Source: an uncultured Lachnospiraceae bacterium
GTDB lineage: Bacteria; Bacillota; Clostridia; Lachnospirales; Lachnospiraceae
DNA: 64,000 bases
Direction: 5' to 3'
NCBI GenBank assembly: GCA_900315055.1
Contig: OMXP01000002.1
Location: 1 to 64,000, forward strand
Made by a program: the position numbers and the translations under genes. Every line of letters starts with the position of its first letter. The first letter of the stretch is position 1. Below, one piece after another: positions 26,082 through 35,219 of this stretch. The notes beneath the pieces are model-generated. The model saw only the letters and a list, made by a program, of their open reading frames with translations. It was not told the origin of the DNA and searched no databases.

Positions 26082-28127
26082 CTATCCGAGGTAGGAGCAG
26101 TAATTCATCAGCTCCATCAGTTCCAGGAGTGCCAGTACCGCATTGCCGTACAGGAGATTTACTTCGAGGGACCGGCTGCGGGGATCGGGAGACGGCATGC
26201 TCTTCTTTCCCCTGGGGATCAGCAGGGCAAAGAAGGCAAAGAGAAGAGCCGGGATATAGTAGCGTCCCTGCAGACCCTCGATGGAGTAGGTGGACGCGGC
26301 AAGGGAGGTCCACTGAAGGTACAGGCTGGTGTCGACAAGGACAAAGATCCCGGCTGCAATCAGGGCGGACCAGAGACCCGCACGGCGGGCACAGGAAGGC
26401 TGATTCTGCCTTGCTGCGATAAACAGGGCAAAGAGAAGCGCAATGCCGAGCACCGGGATCAGCTCGCTGGTCACGATATTCAGAAGACCCAGCTTGTAGC
26501 CGTACAGTTCCAGGAGATACTCCGCCCCGTCTTCCCAGAGCGTCTTGATCATGATGTAAACGTACCGGACGGGCTGATGCAGGATGAAGGAAACCTTCTG
26601 CGCGGCATCGCCTCCGGCGCGGGTTGAACCAAGGTAGTTTGAGGCAATGGCGATCCAGCCAAGGGAGAGGACCAGTGTCTCGAGTGTTGCGAGGATCTTG
26701 TGGAGGAAAGCGGATTTCCTGCTCCGGAACCGGGCGTTCGGGATGATCCAGACGAGAAATGCGCTGATGAAATAGATCACCTTGCAGGAGCTCACAAAGA
26801 ACAGAGTGACGTACATCAGCGCAAGATCCCTTCTGGTCATGGTCCGGTCCTGTCCGCACCAGCAGACACAGAAGGCGAGGATGGCAATCACCATGGCGTT
26901 TGTAAAGGCATCCCCCGAGAGACTCGAGCGAAGCTCCAGCATCATCGGCATGAGAGCGATGGCGGAGAGCAGGGCTTTTCCGGTCGGGATGGCCCGGATC
27001 GCAAGATAGATAATCGCCGTGCACCCGAACAGGTTGAACAGGGATCCCGTGTAGTAAAGAACCCAGACGTTGTCCGTGAACAGATCGGCGATGCCGATGC
27101 CAAGGGCTGTCAGGACGTGGTTATACGGGGAGTAGAGCGCAAAGTTCGAGATGTTATAGGGGACGAGGTCCTGAGCGTTCAGAGTCGTATGGAACGTGTG
27201 GAGGGCGATATACGGCGTATAGGCATACTGGCGGTACACGATGATGTTTTCCGGGACGTTGACGAGCCCCCCTTCCGGCACCAGGAACTGGCCATGGGCT
27301 ATCGTGTAGGCGCGCACGAAGTGGTTTGCGGAATCCGGTGTAATGTACGGGGATGTCAGGAACAGGTACAGGCCGCCAAGCAAAAGGGAGAAAAGTAGAA
27401 AGATGTTCTCTGGTTTTTGAAAGGCTTTCCCAAAGTACAGGCAAAGCCACAGGACGAGACAGATCGCAGCAAAGAACAGCACGGTCAGAATAAGGCGCTG
27501 TGTGTTGGAAAGAAGCTGATAGAGAAGAACGGACCAGACAACGCCGGTGGATGCCTGATAGACCTCCTCCATCGTCTGACCATCCCCTGCATCATTTCCG
27601 CCACTCGTATACTTGTAGCCGGTCGCCTTTGCGATCTCATAAAAGCCGTAGGCATTTTTTTCGTCTGCCGCACTCGAGGTGATTTCAATGGTCCAGGTGT
27701 GGCCGTCCCCCAGGTCGATTACGGAATCGGGATCGAATTCCGTCCAGCGCTCCCGGACAGGATCCCCGCTCTCGTCGCTCTTATAGCTGATGAAGGATGC
27801 GTCATCGTTGTTCAGGATCTTCTCATAGACAGACTCTCCGTCCCTGCAGAGACGCACGGTCGTGGTATCGGAAGAGGCTTCTTCCGGTGCCCTGAGGGTC
27901 AGGAGAAATCCGTACAGGGTGCGGCTTGTCGGTGAGAGTGTGATCGAGATCGGCGCATCTTTGGTTGCATACGTCACGGTCGTGGATTCAACGGGCTGTG
28001 CATCCGATGCGATAAACGGCACGCCGGAGCGGCGCATGGCATAGGAGGCGCAGAGGGCGATGGCAAGGAACAGAATCGCGAATTTCAGGCAGCCGGGCTG
28101 AACGGAATGATGCAGCAGACGTTTCAT
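26082..28127 (-). CDS. DUF2142 family polytopic membrane protein
   Basis: 681 residues: an N-terminal helix, an extracytoplasmic beta-rich domain (about 40-190), then about 12 helices. 'LTSPYITPDSANHFVRAYTI' is the acidic first-loop motif, and 'IEGLQGRYYIPALLFAFFAL' matches 'IAGMQGRYFVPLMPLLGL' of the DUF2142 protein at 10960-12894, so the two are paralogues. ATG 28127 has GGAGAGGA 3-4 bases upstream and is preferred to an in-frame ATG at 28172. Likely a surface-glycan glycosyltransferase; the activity is not established for the family. Confidence 0.8.
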   Translation of the reverse strand: MKRLLHHSVQPGCLKFAILFLAIALCASYAMRRSGVPFIASDAQPVESTTVTYATKDAPISITLSPTSRTLYGFLLTLRAPEEASSDTTTVRLCRDGESVYEKILNNDDASFISYKSDESGDPVRERWTEFDPDSVIDLGDGHTWTIEITSSAADEKNAYGFYEIAKATGYKYTSGGNDAGDGQTMEEVYQASTGVVWSVLLYQLLSNTQRLILTVLFFAAICLVLWLCLYFGKAFQKPENIFLLFSLLLGGLYLFLTSPYITPDSANHFVRAYTIAHGQFLVPEGGLVNVPENIIVYRQYAYTPYIALHTFHTTLNAQDLVPYNISNFALYSPYNHVLTALGIGIADLFTDNVWVLYYTGSLFNLFGCTAIIYLAIRAIPTGKALLSAIALMPMMLELRSSLSGDAFTNAMVIAILAFCVCWCGQDRTMTRRDLALMYVTLFFVSSCKVIYFISAFLVWIIPNARFRSRKSAFLHKILATLETLVLSLGWIAIASNYLGSTRAGGDAAQKVSFILHQPVRYVYIMIKTLWEDGAEYLLELYGYKLGLLNIVTSELIPVLGIALLFALFIAARQNQPSCARRAGLWSALIAAGIFVLVDTSLYLQWTSLAASTYSIEGLQGRYYIPALLFAFFALLIPRGKKSMPSPDPRSRSLEVNLLYGNAVLALLELMELMNYCSYLG

Positions 28128-28262
28128 GTATCCTCTCTCCGAATCAAAACAAACCGATGAAAGCAAAAGCAATATACCGCAACAGGCCGGAAAAGAAAAC
28201 AGCAGGGGACAAACAGGTGACCTTCAGGGCGATGAGAAGGCTGTCCTTGCCCGGATCCGTAT

Positions 28263-28268
28263 TATAAT
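28263..28268 (+). promoter_or_regulatory. Consensus -10 (TATAAT) before the MEMO-AMMECR1 gene
   Basis: TATAAT 39 bases before the start codon. No convincing -35 at 17 bases, so it may depend on an activator or be weak. Confidence 0.4.
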
Positions 28269-28306
28269 GGAAACAGCAGATTGATCAGGATCTGCGGGAG
28301 GCTTTT

Positions 28307-29698
28307 ATGGGTATCATCTATGCAGTCATGGTTCCGCACCCTCCGGTGGCAGTGCCGGAGATCGGAGGAGGACGGGAGAAGGAGATTCAGCCAACCCTGG
28401 ATTCCTATGCTGCGGTGGCAGATCTTGTGGCGAAGGTACAGCCGGAGACGATTGTGCTCTCGACGCCGCATGCGACCATGTACCGGGATTACTTTGAGAT
28501 CTCACCGGGAAAGAGGGCAGGCGGCAGCTTTTCCCGCTACGGTCACCCGGAAGTCAACATGTCTGTCTCCTACGACACGGAATTCGTAGACTGCCTGTGC
28601 GCCGGCTGCCGGAAGGCTCACATGGCGGCGGGATCGGACTACGAGCGGGAGCCGGAGCTCGATCAGGGGACGATGGTACCGCTCTACTTTGTCAACAAAA
28701 AGTACACCGACTACAAACTGGTCCGCGTGGGACTCTCGGGACAGTCTCTCGTCGAGCACTATAAGCTTGGACAGCTGATTCAGAAGACGGCGGACGAGCT
28801 GGGACGCAAGGTTCTGTACATTGCATCCGGGGATCTGTCCCACTGCCAGCTTCAATCCGGCCCCTACGGGCTGAAACCGGAAGGACCTGAGTACGATCGC
28901 CGGATCATGCAGACCATGAGCAGCGGGAACTTCGAAGAACTCCTGGAATATGACCCGGTCTTTCTCGAAAAGGCCGAGGAGTGCGGCCATCGGTCGTTCT
29001 GCATCATGGCGGGAGCACTTGATAAGAAGAGTGTTGAGATAAAGGTATTGACCCATGAGGCGACCTTCGGTGTCGGCTACGGCTTTGTGATCTATAAGGT
29101 GACGGGAGACGATCCGGAGCGTTCCTTTCTCTCCCGGTACCTGGAGAAAGAGGCGGAAGGTGAAGAAGAAATAGCTGCATCTTCTGACCCTTATGTCCGG
29201 CTTGCAAGGGCCGAGGTAAAGGCCTGGGTTACGGACAGGAAGAGAATCCCGGTGCCGTCATGGGTGACGGATAAGATGCGGACGACAAGGGCAGGGGCCT
29301 TCGTGTCCATTCATGAGTTCGGGGACCTCCGGGGCTGCATCGGGACCATTTCGGCAACCTGTAACAATGTGGCAGAGGAGATCATCCAGAACGCCGTCTC
29401 GGCCTGCTCCAGGGATCCCCGGTTTGATCCGGTTACCCCATCGGAGCTTCCGTATCTCTCGATCAGTGTCGATGTACTTGGGGCTGCAGAGCGGATTGAG
29501 AGTGCCCAGGAGCTGGACGTGCACCGGTACGGTGTCATCTGCTCCAATGCGGAGGGAAAGAGAGGACTTCTCCTTCCGGATCTTGAGGGCGTTGATACCG
29601 TGGAGCAGCAGGTGAAGATCGCCTGCCGGAAGGGCGGGATTTCGATCAATGATCCGACTCTTACGCTTCAGCGTTTTGAGGTGGTGCGCCATGTCTGA
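28307..29698 (+). CDS. AmmeMemoRadiSam proteins B and A, fused (MEMO + AMMECR1)
   Basis: 463 residues in two domains. Residues 1-265 are MEMO/extradiol-dioxygenase-like ('MVPHPPVAVPEIGGG', 'VLSTPHATMYRDYF', 'YIASGDLSHC'), keeping the conserved His residues. Residues 285-463 are AMMECR1 ('TRAGAFVSIHEFGDLRGCIG' with the LRGCIG signature, then 'SRDPRFDPVTPSELPYLSIS'). In many genomes these are separate genes beside a radical SAM gene. Here they are fused and the radical SAM gene follows with an ATGTCTGA overlap. The family is widespread; its substrate is not established. Confidence 0.9.
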   Translation: MGIIYAVMVPHPPVAVPEIGGGREKEIQPTLDSYAAVADLVAKVQPETIVLSTPHATMYRDYFEISPGKRAGGSFSRYGHPEVNMSVSYDTEFVDCLCAGCRKAHMAAGSDYEREPELDQGTMVPLYFVNKKYTDYKLVRVGLSGQSLVEHYKLGQLIQKTADELGRKVLYIASGDLSHCQLQSGPYGLKPEGPEYDRRIMQTMSSGNFEELLEYDPVFLEKAEECGHRSFCIMAGALDKKSVEIKVLTHEATFGVGYGFVIYKVTGDDPERSFLSRYLEKEAEGEEEIAASSDPYVRLARAEVKAWVTDRKRIPVPSWVTDKMRTTRAGAFVSIHEFGDLRGCIGTISATCNNVAEEIIQNAVSACSRDPRFDPVTPSELPYLSISVDVLGAAERIESAQELDVHRYGVICSNAEGKRGLLLPDLEGVDTVEQQVKIACRKGGISINDPTLTLQRFEVVRHV

Positions 29699-30527
29699 GG
29701 AGAGACCTGTCTGTAATACGTGCTTTCACCACTGCGCCTTGTCTTCCGGCCAGACGGGATACTGCAGGGCAAGGGGCAATGTGGACGGTGTGATCCGTGC
29801 GGTGAATTACGGGTGTCTTACCTCCATTGCCATGGATCCCATCGAGAAGAAGCCCTTTGCGAAGTTCTATTCGGGAAGCGAGATTCTCTCTGTCGGCTCC
29901 TTTGGCTGCAACCTCCGCTGTCCGTTCTGTCAGAACTACACGATCTCTCAGGTGGATTCTCTTAAGGCATCTTTTCGCCAGATGATGCCGGAGGAGCTGG
30001 TGAACCTGGCGCTCTCCATCCCAGACAACCTGGGGCTTGCCTTTACCTATAATGAGCCGCTGATCTCGTATGAGTACGTGATCGACTGCGCAAAGCTCTT
30101 AAAAGAGAAGGATCCGTCCAAGAAGGTGGTGCTGGTCACCAACGGCACGGCGGAAGAGAAAGTAATCTCGGAGGTCTTACCGTATGTGGACGCAATGAAC
30201 ATCGACTACAAGGGAGATGCCGCATTCTACCGGGACGAGCTGCACGGGGATCTTGCATCGGTGCGGAGGACGATTGAGATGGTGTATGCCTCCTGTCATC
30301 TCGAGGTGACATGCCTTGTGATTCCCGGCAAAAACGACAGGGAGGATTTTATCCGGGAGCTTGCATCCTATTTGGCTTCGCTGTCTCCCTCCATCGTGCT
30401 GCATTTGTCGCGGTATTTTCCGCGGTATCAGTATGACATTGAGGCGACACCGAAGGCGGATATCAAAAGACTTGAGAAGGTGGCAGAGCAGTATCTGCCA
30501 TCCGTGTTTCTTGGGAATATGTTCTAA
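29691..30527 (+). CDS. amrS: AmmeMemoRadiSam system radical SAM enzyme
   Basis: 278 residues. After a Cys-rich start ('VCNTCFHHCALSSGQTGYC') comes 'FGCNLRCPFCQN', the CX3CX2C cluster site, and 'LGLAFTYNEPLISYEY', typical of PflA-like activases. The position right after the MEMO-AMMECR1 gene identifies it as the third member of that set. ATG 29691 is chosen because it overlaps the preceding stop; a longer in-frame start at 29649 would add 14 residues encoded inside the upstream gene. Confidence 0.88.
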   Translation: MSEERPVCNTCFHHCALSSGQTGYCRARGNVDGVIRAVNYGCLTSIAMDPIEKKPFAKFYSGSEILSVGSFGCNLRCPFCQNYTISQVDSLKASFRQMMPEELVNLALSIPDNLGLAFTYNEPLISYEYVIDCAKLLKEKDPSKKVVLVTNGTAEEKVISEVLPYVDAMNIDYKGDAAFYRDELHGDLASVRRTIEMVYASCHLEVTCLVIPGKNDREDFIRELASYLASLSPSIVLHLSRYFPRYQYDIEATPKADIKRLEKVAEQYLPSVFLGNMF

Positions 30528-30567
30528 CGTTTTTCTGAAATCTTCGGGAAGACTGGTAAAAATTCCA

Positions 30568-30596
30568 TTGCGCCGATTTGTGTTCCGGGATACAAT
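30568..30596 (+). promoter_or_regulatory. Promoter of the amt gene
   Basis: TTGCGC (30568-30573), a 17-base spacer and TACAAT (30591-30596). It lies about 175 bases upstream of the start codon, leaving a long leader. Confidence 0.6.
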
Positions 30597-30606
30597 CCTG
30601 ACATGA

Positions 30607-30692
30607 TTTCGGCAAGGACGCCGCAGAGAGGAGAGCCTTAGGGAAACCTGAAGGTTGCCATCTGCGGCGTATTTGTTTTCAGGTAACGGCAA
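30607..30692 (+). ncRNA. Structured leader RNA upstream of amt, class unassigned
   Basis: A perfect 9-bp outer stem pairs CGCCGCAGA (30619-30627) with TCTGCGGCG (30661-30669). Inside is a second stem CCTTAGG (30636-30642) / CCT-g-AAGG (30647-30654) closed by a GAAA tetraloop with one bulged G, separated from the outer stem by an internal loop (GAGGAGAG on one side, TTGCCA on the other). This nested design with a GNRA loop looks like a ligand- or protein-binding leader. I could not match it to a known riboswitch. Confidence 0.5.
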
Positions 30693-30693
30693 G

Positions 30694-30741
30694 GGCGCCG
30701 TCCGGGGAGCTTATGGCTTTCCGGGCGGCGCCTTTTGCTTT
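30694..30741 (+). terminator. Intrinsic terminator (attenuator) just before amt
   Basis: GGCGCCGTCCGG (30694-30705) pairs with CCGGGCGGCGCC (30721-30732), a 12-bp stem with one G-U, followed by TTTTGCTTT. It ends about 29 bases before the amt start codon, so transcripts from the promoter must read through it. Confidence 0.7.
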
Positions 30742-30769
30742 GCTGAACGAAGAAGAGGAGGAAATAGTT

Positions 30770-32548
30770 ATGAACTGGCAAACACTGACAGGCGGCGGCA
30801 GCTGGGAAGCGACGACCGTGATCTGGGTGCTGCTGTGCGGCGCTCTGGTCTACTTCATGCAGGCGGGCTTTGCCCTGTGCGAATCGGGTCTTACAAGAGC
30901 CAAGAACACCGGCAATATCCTCATGAAGAACATGATGGATTTCTGCATCGGCACCCCGTGCTTCTGGCTCATCGGATTCTCCCTGATGTTTCACGGAACG
31001 AACGGTTTCATCGGGACCCCGGATTTCTTCATCCAGGGAACCTATTCCGCGGAGAACTCCGTGGTTCCGCAGACGATGCCGCTCTTTGCGTATGTGATCT
31101 TCCAGACGGTGTTCTGCGCAACCGCAGCAACCATCGTCTCGGGCTCCATGGCAGAGCGCACGAACTTCGCCGCGTACTGCGTCTATTCCGCCTGCATTTC
31201 GCTCCTGGTCTATCCGATCTGCGGACACTGGACCTGGGGCGGCGGCTGGCTCTCCCAGCTTGGCTTCCATGATTTTGCAGGCTCCGCACAGGTCCACAAC
31301 GTCGGCGGCATCATCGCGCTTCTGGGTGCGGCTCTGTTAGGACCCCGTATCGGCAAGTATGACAAGAACGGCAAGGCAAGAGCCATCCCCGGCCACAACA
31401 TGACTGCCGTCGCCCTCGGCGTCTTCATCCTGTGGTTCTGCTGGTTCGGATTCAACGGCGGCTCCACCGTCTCCATGGCAGGCGACGAGAGCCTGTGGGA
31501 AGCATCTCTTGCCTTTATGACCACGAACCTTGCGGCAGCCGTTGCTACCTGCACGGCGATGATCTTCACGTGGCTTCGCTACGGCAAGCCCGATGTCTCC
31601 ATGACCCTGAATGCGTCTCTTGCAGGTCTTGTTGCCATCACGGCAGGCGCGGACTGCGTCTCCGCAGCCGGTGCGTTCTTCATCGGTCTCATCGCCGGGT
31701 TCCTGGTTGTGTTCTCGGTTGAGTTCTTTGACAACGTCGCCAAGGTCGATGACCCGGTCGGCGCGGTCTCCGTCCACTTCGTCAACGGTGTCTGGGGCAC
31801 CATCGCGGTCGGCCTGTTCTCCACCGGTGCCGACGGCGTCGGCAAGGGTCTGTTCTACGGCGGCGGTGTTCACCAGCTTGGCATTCAGTGCCTTGGCATC
31901 CTCTCGATCGATGTCTATGTCCTGATTGTCATGTTCATCATCTTCAAGATCATCGACAAGACCATCGGACTTCGTGTCCCGGCACAGGTCGAGATTGACG
32001 GCCTGGATATCCACGAGCACGGCCTTGCATCCGCCTACTCAGGATTTGCCATCACCGATGTCACGGATCTCGAGGTCAGCGAGAACGAGAACACGGATCT
32101 GGGTGAGGATTCCTACGACAGGGCATCCGATGCACAGAAGAATGCGGCAGTCCATGTGGTGAAGGAGCCTAAGATCGCAGATCTGTCCACCGGTATCCAC
32201 AAGGTGTCCATCATCTGCCGCCTGAACAAGTTTGATGAGCTCAAGAAGGCACTCAATGAGATCGGTGTCACCGGCATGACGATGACCCAGGTCATGGGCT
32301 CCGGTATTCAGAGAGGCTCCAACGATGCCATGTACCGTGGCACCAAGGTCGACAACACGCTCCTGCCGAAGGTCAAGGTTGAGGTCATCGTCGGCAAGAT
32401 CGCAGTCGACAAGGTCATCGACACCGCAAAGAAGACGCTGTACACCGGCCACATCGGCGACGGCAAGATCTTCGTCTACAACGTGCAGAAGGTCGTCAAG
32501 GTCCGCACCGGCGAGGAGGACTATGCAGCCCTGCAGGATGTCGAGTAA
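30770..32548 (+). CDS. amt: Ammonium transporter Amt fused to a PII (GlnB/GlnK) domain
   Basis: 592 residues. Residues 1-405 are an 11-helix Amt channel, with 'HDFAGSAQVHNVGGIIALLG' carrying the first pore His and 'VHFVNGVWGTIAVGLF' the second. A charged linker (about 405-475) joins a C-terminal PII domain (476-585) with the T-loop region 'GSNDAMYRGTKVD' (Tyr at the uridylylation position) and the B-loop 'TGHIGDGKIFVYNV'. PII normally binds ATP/ADP and 2-oxoglutarate and plugs the channel when nitrogen is plentiful; here it does so presumably in cis. No separate glnK follows. The ATG follows GAGGAGGAAA. The upstream leader suggests attenuation control. Confidence 0.93.
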   Translation: MNWQTLTGGGSWEATTVIWVLLCGALVYFMQAGFALCESGLTRAKNTGNILMKNMMDFCIGTPCFWLIGFSLMFHGTNGFIGTPDFFIQGTYSAENSVVPQTMPLFAYVIFQTVFCATAATIVSGSMAERTNFAAYCVYSACISLLVYPICGHWTWGGGWLSQLGFHDFAGSAQVHNVGGIIALLGAALLGPRIGKYDKNGKARAIPGHNMTAVALGVFILWFCWFGFNGGSTVSMAGDESLWEASLAFMTTNLAAAVATCTAMIFTWLRYGKPDVSMTLNASLAGLVAITAGADCVSAAGAFFIGLIAGFLVVFSVEFFDNVAKVDDPVGAVSVHFVNGVWGTIAVGLFSTGADGVGKGLFYGGGVHQLGIQCLGILSIDVYVLIVMFIIFKIIDKTIGLRVPAQVEIDGLDIHEHGLASAYSGFAITDVTDLEVSENENTDLGEDSYDRASDAQKNAAVHVVKEPKIADLSTGIHKVSIICRLNKFDELKKALNEIGVTGMTMTQVMGSGIQRGSNDAMYRGTKVDNTLLPKVKVEVIVGKIAVDKVIDTAKKTLYTGHIGDGKIFVYNVQKVVKVRTGEEDYAALQDVE

Positions 32549-32615
32549 CCGAAGGGACAGCAACAACTTAAGAGAGTTCTGAGCAGATGTGCTGAGCAAA
32601 AGCTCAATGCAGGCA

Positions 32616-32658
32616 GTCGCCGCGGAGATTTAGATTCTTCCGCGGCGGCTGTTTTTTT
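32616..32658 (+). terminator. Intrinsic terminator of amt
   Basis: GTCGCCGCGGA pairs with TCCGCGGCGGC across an AT-rich loop, followed by seven T. Strong and correctly placed 70-110 bases after the stop. Confidence 0.85.
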
Positions 32659-32704
32659 ATGTTCCACTTCCTTCCATTCGGGCTCCGGCACGTCCCTGGA
32701 TGAC

Positions 32705-32733
32705 TTGTCAATACTTTGCGTTCGCGGTATAGT
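32705..32733 (+). promoter_or_regulatory. Sigma-A promoter of the MBOAT operon
   Basis: TTGTCA (32705-32710), exactly 17 bases, TATAGT (32728-32733). It is the only good promoter I found before the ten genes 32808-45922, whose gaps are all under 50 bases. Confidence 0.7.
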
Positions 32734-32807
32734 CCACGTTCGGGGAAAAGGGGGCAGAGACGATGACAGGATGCATGTCTCTGCTTTCGTGTGGAGAGGA
32801 ATACGGA

Positions 32808-34265
32808 ATGGAATACAACAAGCCGCTTTATCTTTGCGCTTTTTTGCCGCTCATGGCACTGCTCTGCCACTATGCGCCGGAGAGGCACAGGCGGAAGATA
32901 CTCATTGTCGCGGATCTGATCTTTTACGTGCTGCTTGCCGGGAAGATGACGCCGGTCTTTTTGCTGACCGTATTGGTCACCTGCCTCCTGACAAGGCGAA
33001 TCGGTACATCGAATGGCAGGGGAAAGACAGCCTGGTTTCTTCTTGGCATTGTCCTTCTGTTCGGGCCGCTCTTTGCGTTCCGGTTTCTTCGGCTGTTTCC
33101 GTCTTCTCCCACGGGAATCTCCTATTATACCCTGATGGCGGCGGCGTGCCTGATTGAGGTGTACTGGGGACGGCTCTCACCTTTGGGGCTTACGGATACG
33201 TTCCTCTTTCTTTCCTTTTTCCCGCAGGTTCTGCAGGGACCGATTGCAAGGCCGGAGGATACCATGGAACAGCTCCGGCACCCGGCTGCCGTGCACCGGC
33301 CGGAGATCCGCGCAGGGCTTCTTCGGATCCTCTGGGGGCTGTTCAAGAAGCTTGCCATCGCCGATCGCCTGAACATGGTTGTCGGCATGCTGTTTCGGGA
33401 GTACACGAACTACCACGGGGCCTGGATTCCGTTTGCCGCGATCTGCTGCACGCTGCAGCTGTACATGGATTTCTCCGGCATGATTGATGTCAGTATCGGA
33501 TCGGCACAGCTCTTCGGCATTCGTCTCCCCGAGAATTTCCGCCAGCCGTTTCTCTCCGAGGATGCGGGGGAGTTCTGGCGAAGATGGCACATCACTCTCG
33601 GTGTATGGCTGAAGACCTATGTCTATTACCCCATTGTCACTGCAAAGCCTGTCCTGAAGCTCATGAAGAGCACCAGGAAGAAGCACGGCAAATATGCCGC
33701 GCAGCTTCTCGTGAGCTTCCTTGCTCTGACGCCGGTCTGGCTCTTCAACGGCATCTGGCACGGACCGCACCTCAACTATATCCTCTACGGCATCTACTAC
33801 CTCGTCCTGATCCTTCTGAACGAAGCATTAAAGCCTGCAAAGAGCGCCTTCTACAAGAAGACGGGCTTTCGAAGGGAAGGGGCCTTCTTTAAGGTCTTCC
33901 GGATTGCCCGGACGCTGCTCATTGTCGTGACCGGGGAGCTGTTCTTCAGGGCGCAGGGGACGAGGGCAGGGCTTTCCATGATTGCCTCGACCTTCCATGA
34001 CTTTCACCTGTCAGATCTGACACTCACCAATCTCCATACCTTCGGCCTTGATACCGCGGACTATGCGCTGATCCTGTTCGGGACGGTTCTCGTCTTTGGT
34101 GCGGATCTTCTGCACGAGCACGGCTTTGATGTCAACGTGTGGCTGTCCGGGAAGAGCAGGGCCTTCCGCTTTGCCTGGTACTATGCGGCGGTGGCGCTGG
34201 TGATCATTTTCGGTGCCTACGGCACGGGCTACCTTGCCGTAGACATGATCTACGCGAACTTTTAG
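32808..34265 (+). CDS. MBOAT family O-acyltransferase (first of three)
   Basis: 485 residues with about 11 helices. 'EDAGEFWRRWHITLGVWLK' and 'LFNGIWHGPHLNYILYG' are the two MBOAT signatures; His318 in the second is the expected catalytic residue. Relatives DltB, AlgI and PatA take an acyl or aminoacyl group from a cytoplasmic thioester and pass it through the membrane to a surface polymer. ATG 32808 follows GGAGAGGA. The next gene encodes the SGNH-like partner that usually finishes such transfers. It heads a ten-gene operon that also encodes a ligase and a carrier protein. Confidence 0.88.
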   Translation: MEYNKPLYLCAFLPLMALLCHYAPERHRRKILIVADLIFYVLLAGKMTPVFLLTVLVTCLLTRRIGTSNGRGKTAWFLLGIVLLFGPLFAFRFLRLFPSSPTGISYYTLMAAACLIEVYWGRLSPLGLTDTFLFLSFFPQVLQGPIARPEDTMEQLRHPAAVHRPEIRAGLLRILWGLFKKLAIADRLNMVVGMLFREYTNYHGAWIPFAAICCTLQLYMDFSGMIDVSIGSAQLFGIRLPENFRQPFLSEDAGEFWRRWHITLGVWLKTYVYYPIVTAKPVLKLMKSTRKKHGKYAAQLLVSFLALTPVWLFNGIWHGPHLNYILYGIYYLVLILLNEALKPAKSAFYKKTGFRREGAFFKVFRIARTLLIVVTGELFFRAQGTRAGLSMIASTFHDFHLSDLTLTNLHTFGLDTADYALILFGTVLVFGADLLHEHGFDVNVWLSGKSRAFRFAWYYAAVALVIIFGAYGTGYLAVDMIYANF

Positions 34266-34278
34266 GGAGGGCAGGACG

Positions 34279-35181
34279 ATGAAAAAAACTTCTTTGAAAC
34301 GTCGCTTTGTTCTTCTCCTGTTTGTGCTGGGACTGGTGGTGCTCCTCGAAGTGCTCTCGTTTGTAAGCGTTTCGATTCTCCGGCACTCGGATCTGACGAT
34401 ACAGAAGAGAAATGCGACGGAGATTGACTTTAAGAGCGTGCCGAGGGATTCACTGGACGGCGTGGTGCTCGGGAGCTCTCTTGCCTACATGAGCGTCCGC
34501 CCGGATGTGATTGAGGAGAGGACGGGAGAGAGGTTCTACGTTCTCGGTCTTCCCGAGGAGAAGATGGCGGAGGCGTACCATCTGTTCCGTTTGGCTCTTT
34601 CGAGACAGGATCTGAAGATCGTCGCGATCGAGTGCGGCATGCTCTTTCAGGAAAGAAGCAAGGTGCAGGAGATCCAGGATACGGCGACCGAGGCGGTATC
34701 CGTGGCCTTTCCGATTATCAAGACCCACGATGCCTGGAAGGCCTTCTTCCCGCATGAGAAATCGGACGAGGTTCGGGAGATGGGCTTTCGCATCGAAAAG
34801 AATTCCGGCGATGTCGTGCCGGCAGATACCACAGGGTACATGGCGCCGACAACAGAATGTGCCCCGATCTCCGCATACAGCAGGATGATCCTGAAGGAAA
34901 TCTGCAGGCAGTGTAAAAAAAGAGGCATTCAGGTCCTTCTCTTCAGTGCACCTTCTGTTGCCGACGGAAGCATGGCAAGGCACAATGCACTGGTAAAACT
35001 TGCCGGAGACCTTGAGGTTTCATACGTGGATTACAATACGAAGGACATCGGGATCGACTGGAGCACGGATACCTGCGACGGGGGAGAGCACCTGAACCTT
35101 CAGGGTGCCGGGAAAGTATCAAAAGCCTTTGCGGAAGATCTGAGGCAGGACACGGCAGGCGACAGAAAGACGGGAAAATAG
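34279..35181 (+). CDS. SGNH-like partner of the first MBOAT protein (DltD/AlgJ-like layout)
   Basis: 300 residues: one N-terminal helix (9-32), then an extracytoplasmic SGNH-like domain. 'VVLGSSLAYMSVRP' holds the candidate nucleophile (Ser66 or Ser67), and 'CDGGEHLNLQGAGK' holds Asp267 and His271 of a DxxxH pair. This anchor-plus-hydrolase layout matches DltD and AlgJ/AlgX, which act outside the cell on the acyl group delivered by the MBOAT enzyme. It starts 13 bases after that gene. The acceptor is not known. Confidence 0.75.
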   Translation: MKKTSLKRRFVLLLFVLGLVVLLEVLSFVSVSILRHSDLTIQKRNATEIDFKSVPRDSLDGVVLGSSLAYMSVRPDVIEERTGERFYVLGLPEEKMAEAYHLFRLALSRQDLKIVAIECGMLFQERSKVQEIQDTATEAVSVAFPIIKTHDAWKAFFPHEKSDEVREMGFRIEKNSGDVVPADTTGYMAPTTECAPISAYSRMILKEICRQCKKRGIQVLLFSAPSVADGSMARHNALVKLAGDLEVSYVDYNTKDIGIDWSTDTCDGGEHLNLQGAGKVSKAFAEDLRQDTAGDRKTGK

Positions 35182-35219
35182 TACAATAGCCGGTGTCGGA
35201 AAAAATGGCGGGAGGAATC

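Noticed and set aside
30607-30692. Glycine riboswitch before amt
   Set aside because: GGAGAG, GAAGG and CAGGTAA occur in order, but the CUCUC segment needed for the core pairing is absent and a perfect alternative stem uses the flanks.
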